The notes beneath the pieces are model-generated. The model saw nothing but the letters and a program-made list of their open reading frames with translations. It was not told the origin of the DNA and did no database searches. A stretch of 19,325 nt of DNA from Butyriboletus loyo (lineage: Eukaryota; Basidiomycota; Agaricomycetes; Boletales; Boletaceae), in the NCBI GenBank assembly GCA_038093515.1, contig JBBPSI010000357.1:1-19325 (forward strand), in the 5' to 3' direction. The position numbers and the translations under genes were made by a program. Positions 8,423 through 17,108 of the stretch are shown piece after piece (positions within the stretch are counted from its first letter, which is position 1; every line of letters begins with the position of its first letter).

Positions 8423-9717
8423 TTATAGACGCAGGAGGGTTGTGACCAGACACAGCCGACGTTGTTCAAGCCTGAAAGTCTTCGTTAGTGGCTGCCCTTG
8501 AAACAATTTGCCCATGTGCGTGTGCGTGAATGGTAGCCCTCTGTTCCGAATAGCAAGTAGCGCCCACACGCAAGGCAGCGGCGAACCTGAGAACCTGATT
8601 TCATTCTTTTCGAAACTACCAGGGATGTTAAACAGATTCCACCGGAGTGCAGCATCCTTCGGCGAATCCGTCGTAGGTACATCAAGGAAACGACATAAAC
8701 GGATGCACGCTTGATAGTCTCTGAAATAGAGCTCCCCAGCGAACACGTTGAGCTGGTCGATCAGAGCCCAAGGTGGAGTCCAGTCGGAGGGCAGGGGAGG
8801 GATAGAATAAAGTTGGAGGTCGTCGGATGGTTTCATTCTCTGGGATGTGCGGGGTGCATACACATGAAGGTGGACGTATTCACTTTTCCTGATAAGTGGC
8901 ATCAAGAGATCAGCCTCAAATGGGCTCAGCAGAACGAGTACTTGGTCGCGGTCATTCGAGGGTTTACGGGAGAGAATCCACTGAACAGGTCGAAGATATT
9001 GATCTATGGTCCCGAGAGTGGACTCGGGTCTGATCGTATTACAGAAGTCCGCTGTCGCCAAGATAAATGGGCTCCAGACGTCTGCATCATGGGTAGCCGC
9101 AGAACTGTTTTCGAGCGTTGTGAAGACCAGATGAAAGGCGCTGGCGGAGTGCAATGGAGGAAGATTACCAGTGTTCACGAATTTGACGACGTCGGGATGA
9201 AGGTTATGTCTCGCCGGTATTGCATAGGGAGGCAGCTCCACCTCTCGTTCACGCTCCCGCTCACGGTTAACCTCCCGTTCTTGCTCTTCTTCCATCCGTG
9301 CAGTGGGAAGTGACAGAACCCCCAGATCTTTACAGCGTTGGCGGATCCCTGGATCCAGAACTGACAACGTACGAGGGGCATTTTTAGTCCCACAGGGTGC
9401 ATATAGATCGACCAGCGATTTCAGTTCTGGCTGAAGCCACACATCCACCAGTTGATCTACCCCGACCTCATTATTGCAAAAATGGGACCAAGCGTCATGT
9501 CTCGATTTGTGGTTCATGCCTTGTTGTGCCCAGTAAGGAGCTCGCTCGTGTATATCGGTGCAGGTCTCGTGTATTGCCCAGCATAAAATGTCGATGGTAG
9601 ACACTTGGTTGTTCGAATCTTTTTTGCCAACCACAGCACGGATTGTCTGATCAACCCTGAGTGGAGCAAAGAACATGACCGAGTGACCATGACCCAACTT
9701 GCGCATCCTCATGCACC
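8423..9717 (-). CDS. DUF3638 gene, exon segment 5 (C-terminal part)
   Basis: 430 codons with no internal stop. It begins CMRMRKLGHG, the motif VI-like end of the putative ATPase core, then SVMFFAPLRVDQTIR. A Glu/Arg-rich run (about 9210-9300) separates the two halves. The second half holds DADVWSPFILATADFCNTI and ends near HMGKLFQGQPLTKTFRLEQ. The family usually ends soon after this with an acidic EDF-type tail. A shifted frame here reads TNEDFQA then stop, so a single-base indel near 8460-8490 may have replaced the natural end with about 20 extra residues; this is a weak inference. A 97-bp inverted copy of 9026-9114 lies at 8048-8144. Confidence 0.82.
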
Positions 9718-9771
9718 CTGGGAATCACACACCGTGAGACTGAGACATCGAATGATAGTGCTGAGACAAAC
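9718..9771 (-). other. Intron 4 of the DUF3638 gene
   Basis: 54 nt, GTTTGT...CCCAG, phase 1. It joins KDQLVQ to GCMRMRKLGHGHSVMFF, an uninterrupted motif in the family. Confidence 0.88.
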
Positions 9772-10290
9772 CTTGCACCAGCTGATCTTTTGTGACCTTG
9801 GGGCCTAGTGTGACAGCTGCGCGGGACCCGATAGGGAGTTTGAGGTCCGTGCCCCTGGTGTGTGCATGATCCAGATAGACGACGCAACGATCTAACTGCT
9901 GAGAAAGCGGCGACGATAGTAATGCTTGAGTGGTGCCATGTTTCATGAGTACGCTCAATTCATCATTCTCATCGACATAGATAGCACCAGCAGCATCGCA
10001 GGCGATGTCGAGCCATGCTTCGGCCACTTGACGATTGGTAAGATCAAGGATATGTGCACCAACATCCAGCAACACACGAATTTCGGGCTGTTGCTTGACC
10101 ACCATGTGCAGGAATTCAACCGTAGTCCGTTGTTTGCCATTATCGTGAGTGAGCATATAAAAGTCATTTTCGGGCTGAAGAAGATATGCGAGAACCCTGG
10201 CATTGGTCCCTTACTGGTGGTCGAGGTCGCACTGAGCGATGGACATGGGTAACAGCCATTGGCCGTCGTTCGTGCCCGAAAATCCTGGCG
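9772..10290 (-). CDS. DUF3638 gene, exon segment 4 (RGTDLKLP block), with in-frame stop
   Basis: The exon starts APGFSGTNDGQWLLP, reads on to CDLDHQ, then TAA at 10211-10213, then GTNARVLAYLLQPEND. An arginine or similar residue is expected at the stop, and frames on both sides are intact. Further along are PEIRVLLDVGA, AIYVDENDELSVL, CVVYLDHAHTRGTDLKLP (RGTDLKLP at 9833-9856) and AAVTLGPKVTKDQLVQ. The last two resemble helicase motif V and the run-up to motif VI. The donor is CAAG|GTTTGT at 9772/9771, phase 1. Confidence 0.85.
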
Positions 10291-10343
10291 CTAGGTTCAA
10301 CGACAGAACTGAACGACACAAGATAAACTGTGGGTTCACTCAC
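10291..10343 (-). other. Intron 3 of the DUF3638 gene
   Basis: 53 nt, GTGAGT...CCTAG, phase 1. It joins REKVITG to a codon GCG and PGFSGTND, restoring a familiar family block. Confidence 0.8.
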
Positions 10344-11511
10344 CAGTTATAACCTTTTCCCGTTTCTCTGCCAAATACCAGCTAGATGCGGAGAGTTTCG
10401 AAGGAAATTCTTTGGCTTCCTGTGGGAACACCACCCGCGAGAGGTAGAAATTTACTGCTGCCTGATTTCGACCGAAGAGCGGGAATATGACCTTGTCCCA
10501 TTGCTCCGATGACTTGAGGTTGATCTCGCCGAGTTCCTGAAGCGTGTCCGGCAATGTCTCGGAATCGTACTCTTTCACCCAAAGTGCGTATTCCACGGTT
10601 GGGTCATCCTGGTCTAGCAAGATTTCGAAAGAAACCCTCAGCTGCTCCTCACTGAGGCCAGTATAGTAGTAAGATAGACACGTGATAATGATAGTAATGT
10701 CTGGATGGCCGAACTGGGTGTTGAGTGCAGGCACGTCTTTTGCGCGATACGGGATGGCAAACATTATGGAGGGCTTCGAACAGTCGGAGTCTCGCGAGTG
10801 CAGGTCAAGGCCATAGTCAACACGCCATCTCCACTCCGTGAGAGCAAACAACAGGATGTTGGAGGCCAGGAGACCACGGAGTAGTAATAGTCCACTCCAC
10901 AGATGACTTTGGTGCAAACCATTGGCGTACTCCTCCACCATGCTGAGTGTACCGGGGACCCGGAGGACTTCTTCTTCGGATATGAAACTGCGAATCGCGT
11001 CACGCAGGGCTGGAGAGATATTTTGAAACTTGAAAACGGGAAGTCGTCCAGTCATCACGTCTTCCGCAATGGATGATATTAGGTCTCGACCAACGTCGGA
11101 GGCTCGCTCAATGCGAATGTATGGAAATGATCCAGGTGGACCGCGTTCATACTCCATGGAGTCAGGGACATATCTGGAAAGGGAATCTGCATGCTTCTTC
11201 GCGAGCATGAGGACCTGTTGAGTAATGGTCCATCGATCAGGGTATCCGTCCATGTGTTGCCGGTGGCCGATCGTGTAAATGAGTTGGAATCGCGGATGAA
11301 GGATCTCATCGCTCTCGTCCAGGATATCTCGCGCATGAGAATGAATCCACGTTTGAAGACTCAGCCACTTGGATGCACTGTCCGAAGCATAGTGAGCATC
11401 CCCACCGCGCTCGCCATGATGGCCAACAGGAGCAGCATCCTTTTTACTCATGTAATCTGGTAACTGGCATAGCAGTCGAAACATGTTGCCTACAAGGCTG
11501 TCACCCGGCAG
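10344..11511 (-). CDS. DUF3638 gene, exon segment 3 (DESD motif and DUF3645)
   Basis: 389 codons plus one base, with no internal stop. HARDILDESDEIL lies near the start (DESD at 11308-11319) and looks like a Walker B/DEAD-type element. About 190 codons later comes IPYRAKDVPALNTQFGHPD, continuing into IIITCLSYYYTGLS. This short conserved patch matches what I remember as DUF3645. The donor is G|GTGAGT at 10344/10343, phase 1. The N-terminal 40 residues, including a Gly/His-rich patch, are the least family-like part and depend on the acceptor chosen for intron 2. Confidence 0.85.
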
Positions 11512-11566
11512 CTGTGTTAAATAGTCAGCTGTATCAAACGAGCATAGATATAATATTCGTGCTCAC
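11512..11566 (-). other. Intron 2 of the DUF3638 gene
   Basis: 55 nt, GTGAGC...ACACAG, phase 0. The donor is strong. The acceptor is the less certain side, because another AG (after CAGTTACC, near 11460) could also be used and the protein around the join is poorly conserved. Confidence 0.6.
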
Positions 11567-12070
11567 CGATTGAGCTGTCGTGATGCGCTGGTAAATCAAT
11601 TTCTGAAGCTTCGGCAGCGGGTTGGCGAAAGGTTTTCCTTTACGTATGTGCTCTTCCACACTCATCAACTTGAGTGACGCGACGTGCTCAGGCCGGACGA
11701 GTAAAATTCCATGCTCAGCCTTGCATTGAGACATGAGCTTGTTTAAATCATCGATTTGAAGGCTGATCAATTCACGATTCTGGTTGTACTCGGGGGTACG
11801 AGAGAAGGGCAGGTGGTATATTGGCCTGTTGGCGAGTCCGCCGAGGCGAGCAACAAGTGATTCGAACATTTGGATTGTCAGTGCTCTTGGAACAATGACA
11901 CGGACAAGCTGTTTTCCGTCGGCGAGAGTGGCAGCTGCGATGGGAATGATCACAGATGATTTCCCCTCGCCCATGTTGACCTGCATTACAGTGTTTTCCC
12001 CGGATTATGGGGACATCATCTCCATTGCGGCCACTACCTGAGTACGACGAATTAGAAAATTTCCCTGAAT
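11567..12070 (-). CDS. DUF3638 gene, exon segment 2 (core DUF3638 with NMGEGKSS)
   Basis: 168 codons, phase 0 at both ends. It starts IQGNFLIRRTQ and contains EMMSP, then TAA at 12005-12007, then SGENTVMQVNMGEGKSSVII. The stop therefore sits in the middle of a conserved stretch, with the frame intact on both sides. NMGEGKSS (GEGKSS at 11954-11971) resembles a Walker A/P-loop, and LVARLGGLANRPIYHLPFSR follows as in the family. LLVRPEHVASLKLM further on is also typical. The donor is GTGAGC at 11566. Confidence 0.85.
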
Positions 12071-12127
12071 CTGACACAAGAAAACAGCATCATTGGTAGG
12101 GACTATCCCTGGACATCAAAAACGCAC
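12071..12127 (-). other. Intron 1 of the DUF3638 gene
   Basis: 57 nt, GTGCGT...GTCAG, phase 0. It joins HPDWLLIQ to IQGNFLIRR, which is the expected uninterrupted family block; reading through gives a stop after three codons. Confidence 0.85.
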
Positions 12128-13769
12128 CTGGATCAACAACCAATCTGGGTGAACTTCAGGATTCCAACCGTCACATCCTTCGTTCTGCAATTCCATCGAA
12201 AACTCTTCTTCATGACCATCCATAGCAAATCGGAGCAATCTCCGGGAACGCTGAAGGTCCAAAAGTAGTAGAGCTAACGACACCAAGCATTTCTCCCACT
12301 GTCCAGGGAGGTCGATCGACGACGTGGACGCGAGATATCGGAATAGGACATCTGCTGTGATCGGTAACCAATGGCCAAATCGCTGGAGTACTTGTTCATG
12401 CATCTCAGTTGTTGGACCAAGTCTTTGCTTGAGGATGGCCAAAGCATCCACGTAGGTTACTCTACACTGTGCGTAGTGCTTTTTCAGTGGCTGGGTGAGA
12501 GTCTCCGCTGCTACACTGTGCGGTATTCGGGAATCCTCGCGAACATGTTGTGCGCTGGCATTAAGGCGGGTGATGTATGCCCATTTGATTGAGGGGTTGG
12601 TCCGAAGAGACGAGAATAGTTGGTCCAATGAGGGAATGTCATTTGATGACGTCTTGTTGCTCTTATAGCTGTCGCGCAAGAAAAGGCTACAAGGAGGTAA
12701 TTCTGGCGCCGGTCGGCTTGAAAGCAGCTGGTCGAGTGTGATCTGCAACGGTGTATGCTGATTGAGAATATATTCCAGAGACAAGACTGGTCGTTGAAGA
12801 GTGGGTAGTCCGTCTGCGAGGACGCACATAAGATGTTCCTTGAGACAGAAGTTGCGACAGCAGCTGGAGAATAGTTCTTGGAGGCTGTCTGCTAAACCTG
12901 TCACGTCCCAGTAATGAGAATCCAACGAGACTGTCGGAGGGGTATCAGATGACCAGTCCTTGAGCAACCGTTCGACAGCATCATCGACAACAGGCCACTT
13001 CGCGTGCTGGCCCAAATCCCTCTCATCAAGGAGGAACCCATGAATATGATCCCGCAGGACTTCGTCAGTGGGACGATATCCATCCAGAATCTCGTAGCCA
13101 ACATGAATCTGTAAATCAGATTGTGATTGTTTAGCAAATGCTATAAGCATCGAGAGGAAGGCAGCTTGGTCGCATGGTGAACAGTACGCCATTTCGGGAA
13201 GTAAGAATAACAGCTGAAAACGCCGACGAGTTGCCTCCCTCTTCTCCAGGGAGTCATGTACCTTGTTCAATAGTGTCTGCACAAGATTGCCATTCGACCA
13301 TATTCCCGGGCCGTCGTCCAGAAAGGGTTCAGTATCAGTATCCGCACCAATGCTGTTGTTCCACAGTTCTGCCCAGTCCGATATAATATTTATAATGAGC
13401 ACACTGGAGGGCCAGCGATGAATGGCAGATGGTGCAGTGGAGACGATATCCTGAAGCTCCAAGTCTGAATCTAGGGTCAAGTAGTCACTGTTGTCACAGT
13501 CATCCAGGGATAGTCCAGTAGCATGCGGGGGGAATAGATACGTAGCTTGTCGTGCTGCATGCTTGTCTGCTACACTGATGGGTTCTTTGTCATATGCACT
13601 GTGATTCCAGTAATATCTATGAAGGATTTCCTGGTATGCAGAATTGATTTGGGGATATCTGTTACGAGACAACAATGTTATCAAGTCACACAGGGTTCCA
13701 CAACTGTCGCAGTGCTACACAAGTACTGGCAAGGTGTAATGAGGATAGCTCAGGCCTTAATCTCTCAAC
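12128..13769 (-). CDS. DUF3638 gene, exon segment 1 (region upstream of the DUF3638 motif)
   Basis: The main frame runs from a TTG codon at 13682-13684 to the splice donor after HPDWLLIQ (519 codons). The TTG is not a real start; the frame is simply opened there by an upstream TAG. Just above it a second frame, 13716-13769, reads VERLRPELSSLHLASTC and continues into LWNP before hitting TGA. This looks like the natural continuation into YPQINSAYQEIL, so a frameshift or small insertion probably lies between. The region holds the HRYYWNHSAYDKEP and LFPPHATGL blocks typical of the family before its ATPase-like core. The donor is CAG|GTGCGT at 12128/12127. Confidence 0.75.
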
Positions 13770-14744
13770 TGTTGCCAGCAAATAAGACAAGTGGTTAAAG
13801 CTAGGGAATCCTAGCCACAACCACAAGCCCTTTTATATTACAAGGGTGTGTGCACAGACCAAGCAGTGTGTGAGACTAGTTACTATACAAGTATATACGA
13901 AGTGAGTCATGGGTCAACGTTAATGAGAAAAATAGAAGTCGACGGTGATCAAAAAGAAGAGAAGCAAACAGAGATTAAATACATGAGGCGTGACATCATA
14001 GAGTCTGGGCCAGTCTGGACCATGATGTCATATGCTTAGTCAGCCTGTGGTCGCATGTATAATCCCATGATCATGTGTGCTAAGTCATGTGACCTTTGAA
14101 AGAGAAATATGACGAAGTCCAAATGCAAAAGATAGTTATAAGAGATACAATTATAACAATATCGGGTGGCAGTCCAGTTCCCATCGAGGGTTTTGAGTTT
14201 CATGATTGAGCAACACCCAGCTGACTGTAACAGACAAAGGGCTGCTTGAGCACCTGTTTTGCCCGTCAGTGGATCAGGCCTATGACAGCTAGTCATTTTC
14301 GGAATGGTAAAGTCCGAGCAGGCGCACCGAGGGCAACGAAGGATGCAAGGGTAAACCTATCAGTGGAAAGACTCACTGATAATACGAGAGTGAGAGTATC
14401 GCAAACAGAGTATAAGGAGCAAAGCTCAACTTAGAGATATCGCAGTAGTGATGATAGAACTGAAAGATCTGGAGAAAAGCGACAAGCCATAAGGGCTGTC
14501 TTATATACAGTACATGAGTGTTTGTACTTATGTTCTGTATAGTACCTTTATAAGGTATAGTATGAAATACATGACGATATGATAGAGATAAGAGATAAGA
14601 CTAAGCATATAGTCCAATAGCATAATAAGAGCTATTTGTAATGTGATAAGCGTGACTAGGTCTAGACAATGATGTCATATAGACCAGTCTAGAAACATAG
14701 TGGCTGTAAGTGAAATACAGAAATAGAACACTACCGTTTCAACA
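13770..14744 (-). repeat. 3' LTR of the copia element (about 975 bp; inner boundary firm, outer boundary provisional)
   Basis: The inner end is firm: after a GCGAGGAGGAG polypurine tract the minus strand opens TGTTGAAACGG at 14744. The outer end is placed at 13770 because the minus strand there reads GGCAACA, giving a 5-bp TGTTG/CAACA terminal repeat, and because a promoter-like TATAAAAGGG lies 60-70 bp inside. The next base outward begins an open frame of the DUF3638 gene. An alternative outer end at 14255 (ends GCAAAACA, only TGTT/AACA) would give a 490-bp LTR with TATATAA at 14501-14507. TGATGTCA occurs at 14023-14030 and 14670-14677, and TGACATCA at 13991-13998. Confidence 0.55.
13831..13837 (-). 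promoter_or_regulatory. TATA box of the copia LTR (candidate)
   Basis: TATAAAA followed by GGG on the minus strand. If the LTR ends at 13770 this is its promoter, with a very short transcribed R/U5 part. As it points into the truncated DUF3638 gene it could drive transcription of the remnant. A second candidate on the same strand is TATATAA at 14501-14507. Confidence 0.4.
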
Positions 14745-14755
14745 CTCCTCCTCGC
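14745..14755 (-). other. Polypurine tract of the copia element
   Basis: GCGAGGAGGAG on the minus strand, immediately before the LTR opening TGTTG and a few bases after the stop codon of the RNase H frame, as expected for plus-strand priming. Confidence 0.75.
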
Positions 14756-14762
14756 TTTAGCA

Positions 14763-15611
14763 TTACTTCTTTATAGAGACAAAAGAAGAAAGAGAGAGCA
14801 TGGACCGAACTTCTTCAAACCTCTGCCATGTCAGATTCTTCGTAAAGATATCTGCTGCTTGTTGTTGAGTAGGAGTATAGAAGAGAGTGATCTCCTTATC
14901 CTCGACGCATTCCCGAATGTAATGAAACGGAATTGCAATATGTTTGCTGCGTCCTTCAACGGCAGGATTAGAAGCCAGAAATATAGCTCCCTGATTATCA
15001 ACTAGAAGGGGTAAAGGACCAAGTCTGTATCCCATCTCAAAGAACAAGGAGCGCACCCAAGAGAGCTGTTTAGCAGTCTCGGTCATGCCCATATATTCTG
15101 CTTCGGTTGAAGAGTGAGCAATCTTGCGTTGTTGTCTGGATAACCATGATACTATGCCAGATGCTAGAAATATACAATAACCAGTCGTTGAACAACGGGT
15201 CTCAATATCGCCTGCCCAGTCAGTGTTGCTGTATGCAATAAAGCCAGAATTGGCTCTCGGACCAGACTGGCTGTGTCCGGAATACATTATGCAAAGGTCT
15301 GGAGTTCCAACCAGATAGCGGACTATATAGAGCGCTCTTTGCAAATGTTCTTCCGATGGATTGGAAGAGAATTGCGACATCTTGATGACAGCATGAGCGA
15401 TATCGGGTCTAGACCCGAGCATGATGAATAGGAGGGATCTGATGACAGATTGATATTGTGAATGCAAAGATGGCGATGCTTCGGTGGTTGATGGTGAAGG
15501 ATTATAACCAGAAGAAAGAGGTGTGCGTGCAGGTTTTGCATTTTCAAGCTTGAATCGTTTTATGACCTTCTGTGCGTAATCGCACTGATCCAGCCTCAGG
15601 GTTCGGTTTCT
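14763..15611 (-). CDS. Copia Pol, RNase H segment
   Basis: The frame opens after the TGA at 15612-15614 and is the same frame as the RT segment. It starts RNRTLRLDQCDYAQKVIKRF, the RT-RNase H connection, then GSRPDIAHAV. The RNase H acidic residues are visible in TDWAGD, SSTEAEYM, LVDNQGA and QAADIFTK. The usual copia ending (RHI/KHI..HYIR, then VEDKEITL) is intact. It degrades the RNA strand of the cDNA hybrid during reverse transcription. There is no proper start codon of its own; the nominal one at 15467 is TTG, so this is a piece cut off by a stop, not a separate gene. Confidence 0.88.
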   Translation of the reverse strand, partial: RNRTLRLDQCDYAQKVIKRFKLENAKPARTPLSSGYNPSPSTTEASPSLHSQYQSVIRSLLFIMLGSRPDIAHAVIKMSQFSSNPSEEHLQRALYIVRYLVGTPDLCIMYSGHSQSGPRANSGFIAYSNTDWAGDIETRCSTTGYCIFLASGIVSWLSRQQRKIAHSSTEAEYMGMTETAKQLSWVRSLFFEMGYRLGPLPLLVDNQGAIFLASNPAVEGRSKHIAIPFHYIRECVEDKEITLFYTPTQQQAADIFTKNLTWQRFEEVRSMLSLSSFVSIKK

Positions 15612-15671
15612 TCAATCCCTGGTAATCCGCATGCCTAAATACTCTTTTGCTTCTCCAAGGTCTCGACTCTC

Positions 15672-17108
15672 TCAAGTCTTCATGAAGTGTTTCTTGTGAG
15701 CGAGGACTTGTGTTTTATCACTACCCATAAAAAGAGCATCATCAACATATACAACTAAAATAATGATGACTTTCCCGATGAATTTTATATAAGTTCCCGT
15801 GTCAGACAAGGTACGCTTGAAACCTTGTTTGATAAGTGATAAATGCAAGGCTTTGTTCCATTGAAGGGCCGCTTGCTTGAGGCCATAGATAGCTTTCCGT
15901 AGGTGACAGACTTTGCTTTCTGAGCCTTTTTGAGCGAAACCCTCAGGTTGTTCCATATAGATTTCTTTGTCAAGATCTCCGAAGAGAAATGCAGTCTTGA
16001 CGTCTAGAGCCTCGATTTCCCAATCTTCTAAGGCAGCTAGAGCTAAGAGAATCCTAACAGTTTCAAACCTGGCAACTGGTGAGAAGGTTTCCTCATAATC
16101 AATTCCGAAGATTTGGGTAAAGCCTTTTGCTACCCAGCGAGACTTGTATCGTCCATCGCTTTTTTGTACATTTATCCATTTCCCTTTAATGACTTGACGT
16201 CCCTTGGGAAGATCTACCAGATCCCATACTCGTCGTTCTTGAAATGACTTGTATTCCTCTCCCATGGCGGTTAGCCATAAGGATCTCTCGGCAGGAGGTA
16301 ATCTCATTACTGCTTTGTGAGACTGTGGGATACCATCGACAGTAGCAGCAGCTAGAAGAGATTTAATCCACTTAGCGCTGTACATCTGTCCTAAGTCATC
16401 TTCTTCATTTGTGGGTCTCGGTTGATTAACTGGTTGTGGAGTAGGAATTGACTCCTCCTGAATAGGATCCAGTCCTCGATGTATCTCTTGTTCTATCTCG
16501 ATTGGAGGTCGATTCCCATAAGCATTATCTGGGACAATCCGTGGAACATGGATGCGAGTAGGACGAGGATTAAAGTCCTGACCCATCTGCAAGAAATCTG
16601 GATTTGTGATCATTGGGATTGAAGCACCTTGAGAACATAAATCCTGATTGAACTCATCATATAAGTCACGTTGGTGACCTTGAGCACGAATATCTTGAGT
16701 CGGATGATGTTGATGAGGACAATTGCGAAATTCAGTGATCCGTTCAGGATATACTCTTGTTGGAGGTAAGAAAGTGGAAGGACAAATCCGACCAGGATCT
16801 TCAAATGTTTCCAACGGAGGTATCATTTGACGTTTATGTTGGTGTCGATCCATAATAGACGATCTATGTCCAGTATCTGGTGTTTCTCTTTTAACTCCAG
16901 GACGTGGAGGTGAGAATAACGGTGGTAGTTCTTCATGAACAGAATCAGGAGATGGAGGGTCGAGGATTAAAGGTGATGGTGGATGTTCAGGGATTACCCA
17001 TGGTGAAGGTGTGACAGATGGTTGAGGAGACGGTTGTTGCATATCGTCAGGATTAATGATGGGGGAAATTGGTGGTAGGTCTTCACGTATTATACCGGTT
17101 CCATCAAA
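15672..17108 (-). CDS. Copia Pol, reverse transcriptase segment
   Basis: The frame is open from just after the TGA at 17109-17111 to the TGA at 15672-15674. The first half is a Pro-rich linker between integrase and RT. The RT follows: KWIKSLLAAATVDGIPQSHK, KGRQVIKGKWI, VAKGFTQIFGIDYEETFSPV, ALDVKTAFLFGDL, EIYMEQPEGF, the LRKAIYGLKQA block and the catalytic YVDD (residues 432-435 counted from ATG 17042). Copia RTs usually continue directly into ..LGEAKEYLG..; here the frame is cut by TGA right before that block, at FMKT, where a Trp codon is usual. Confidence 0.9.
   Translation of the reverse strand, partial: FDGTGIIREDLPPISPIINPDDMQQPSPQPSVTPSPWVIPEHPPSPLILDPPSPDSVHEELPPLFSPPRPGVKRETPDTGHRSSIMDRHQHKRQMIPPLETFEDPGRICPSTFLPPTRVYPERITEFRNCPHQHHPTQDIRAQGHQRDLYDEFNQDLCSQGASIPMITNPDFLQMGQDFNPRPTRIHVPRIVPDNAYGNRPPIEIEQEIHRGLDPIQEESIPTPQPVNQPRPTNEEDDLGQMYSAKWIKSLLAAATVDGIPQSHKAVMRLPPAERSLWLTAMGEEYKSFQERRVWDLVDLPKGRQVIKGKWINVQKSDGRYKSRWVAKGFTQIFGIDYEETFSPVARFETVRILLALAALEDWEIEALDVKTAFLFGDLDKEIYMEQPEGFAQKGSESKVCHLRKAIYGLKQAALQWNKALHLSLIKQGFKRTLSDTGTYIKFIGKVIIILVVYVDDALFMGSDKTQVLAHKKHFMKT

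Larger units (their letters stand above)
8423..13769 (-). pseudogene. DUF3638/DUF3645 family gene, 5'-truncated and probably inactivated
   Basis: Five exon segments with four short GT-AG introns encode about 1,680 codons of a very large fungal protein family; full members are, from memory, around 3,000 residues with an N-terminal DUF6606 region, none of which is seen here. Hallmarks are HPDWLLIQ, IQGNFLIRR, NMGEGKSSVI, HARDILDESDEIL, YRAKDV, FGHPD, HTRGTDLKLP and CMRMRKLGHG. Databases often label the family ubiquitinyl hydrolase, but I see no Cys-His protease motif here. Damage: TAA at 12005-12007 and TAA at 10211-10213, both inside conserved blocks; a probable frameshift near 13688-13716; and a copia LTR abutting the coding sequence at 13769/13770. 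All exon phases join correctly, so decay looks fairly recent. The native function is unknown. Confidence 0.85.

Noticed and set aside
8711..9313. 200-residue plus-strand ORF
   Set aside because: It is antisense to the C-terminal exon of the DUF3638 gene, whose minus-strand frame carries clear family motifs.
9609..9622. TTGTTCGAATC, resembling a tRNA T-loop
   Set aside because: It is coding sequence in the last DUF3638 exon (minus strand) and no acceptor or anticodon stems could be drawn around it.
14036..14296. 86-residue minus ORF containing KTLDGNWTA, briefly suggestive of a copia Gag start
   Set aside because: Only a few residues fit, the rest does not resemble Gag, there is no primer-binding site upstream, and it lies within what is better read as the LTR.
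14255..14744. Shorter copia LTR ending at 14255
   Set aside because: Not excluded, but its terminal repeat is only TGTT/AACA and it would leave 13770-14254, with its own promoter-like end and TGTTG-type terminus, unexplained. Kept as an alternative in the LTR entry.
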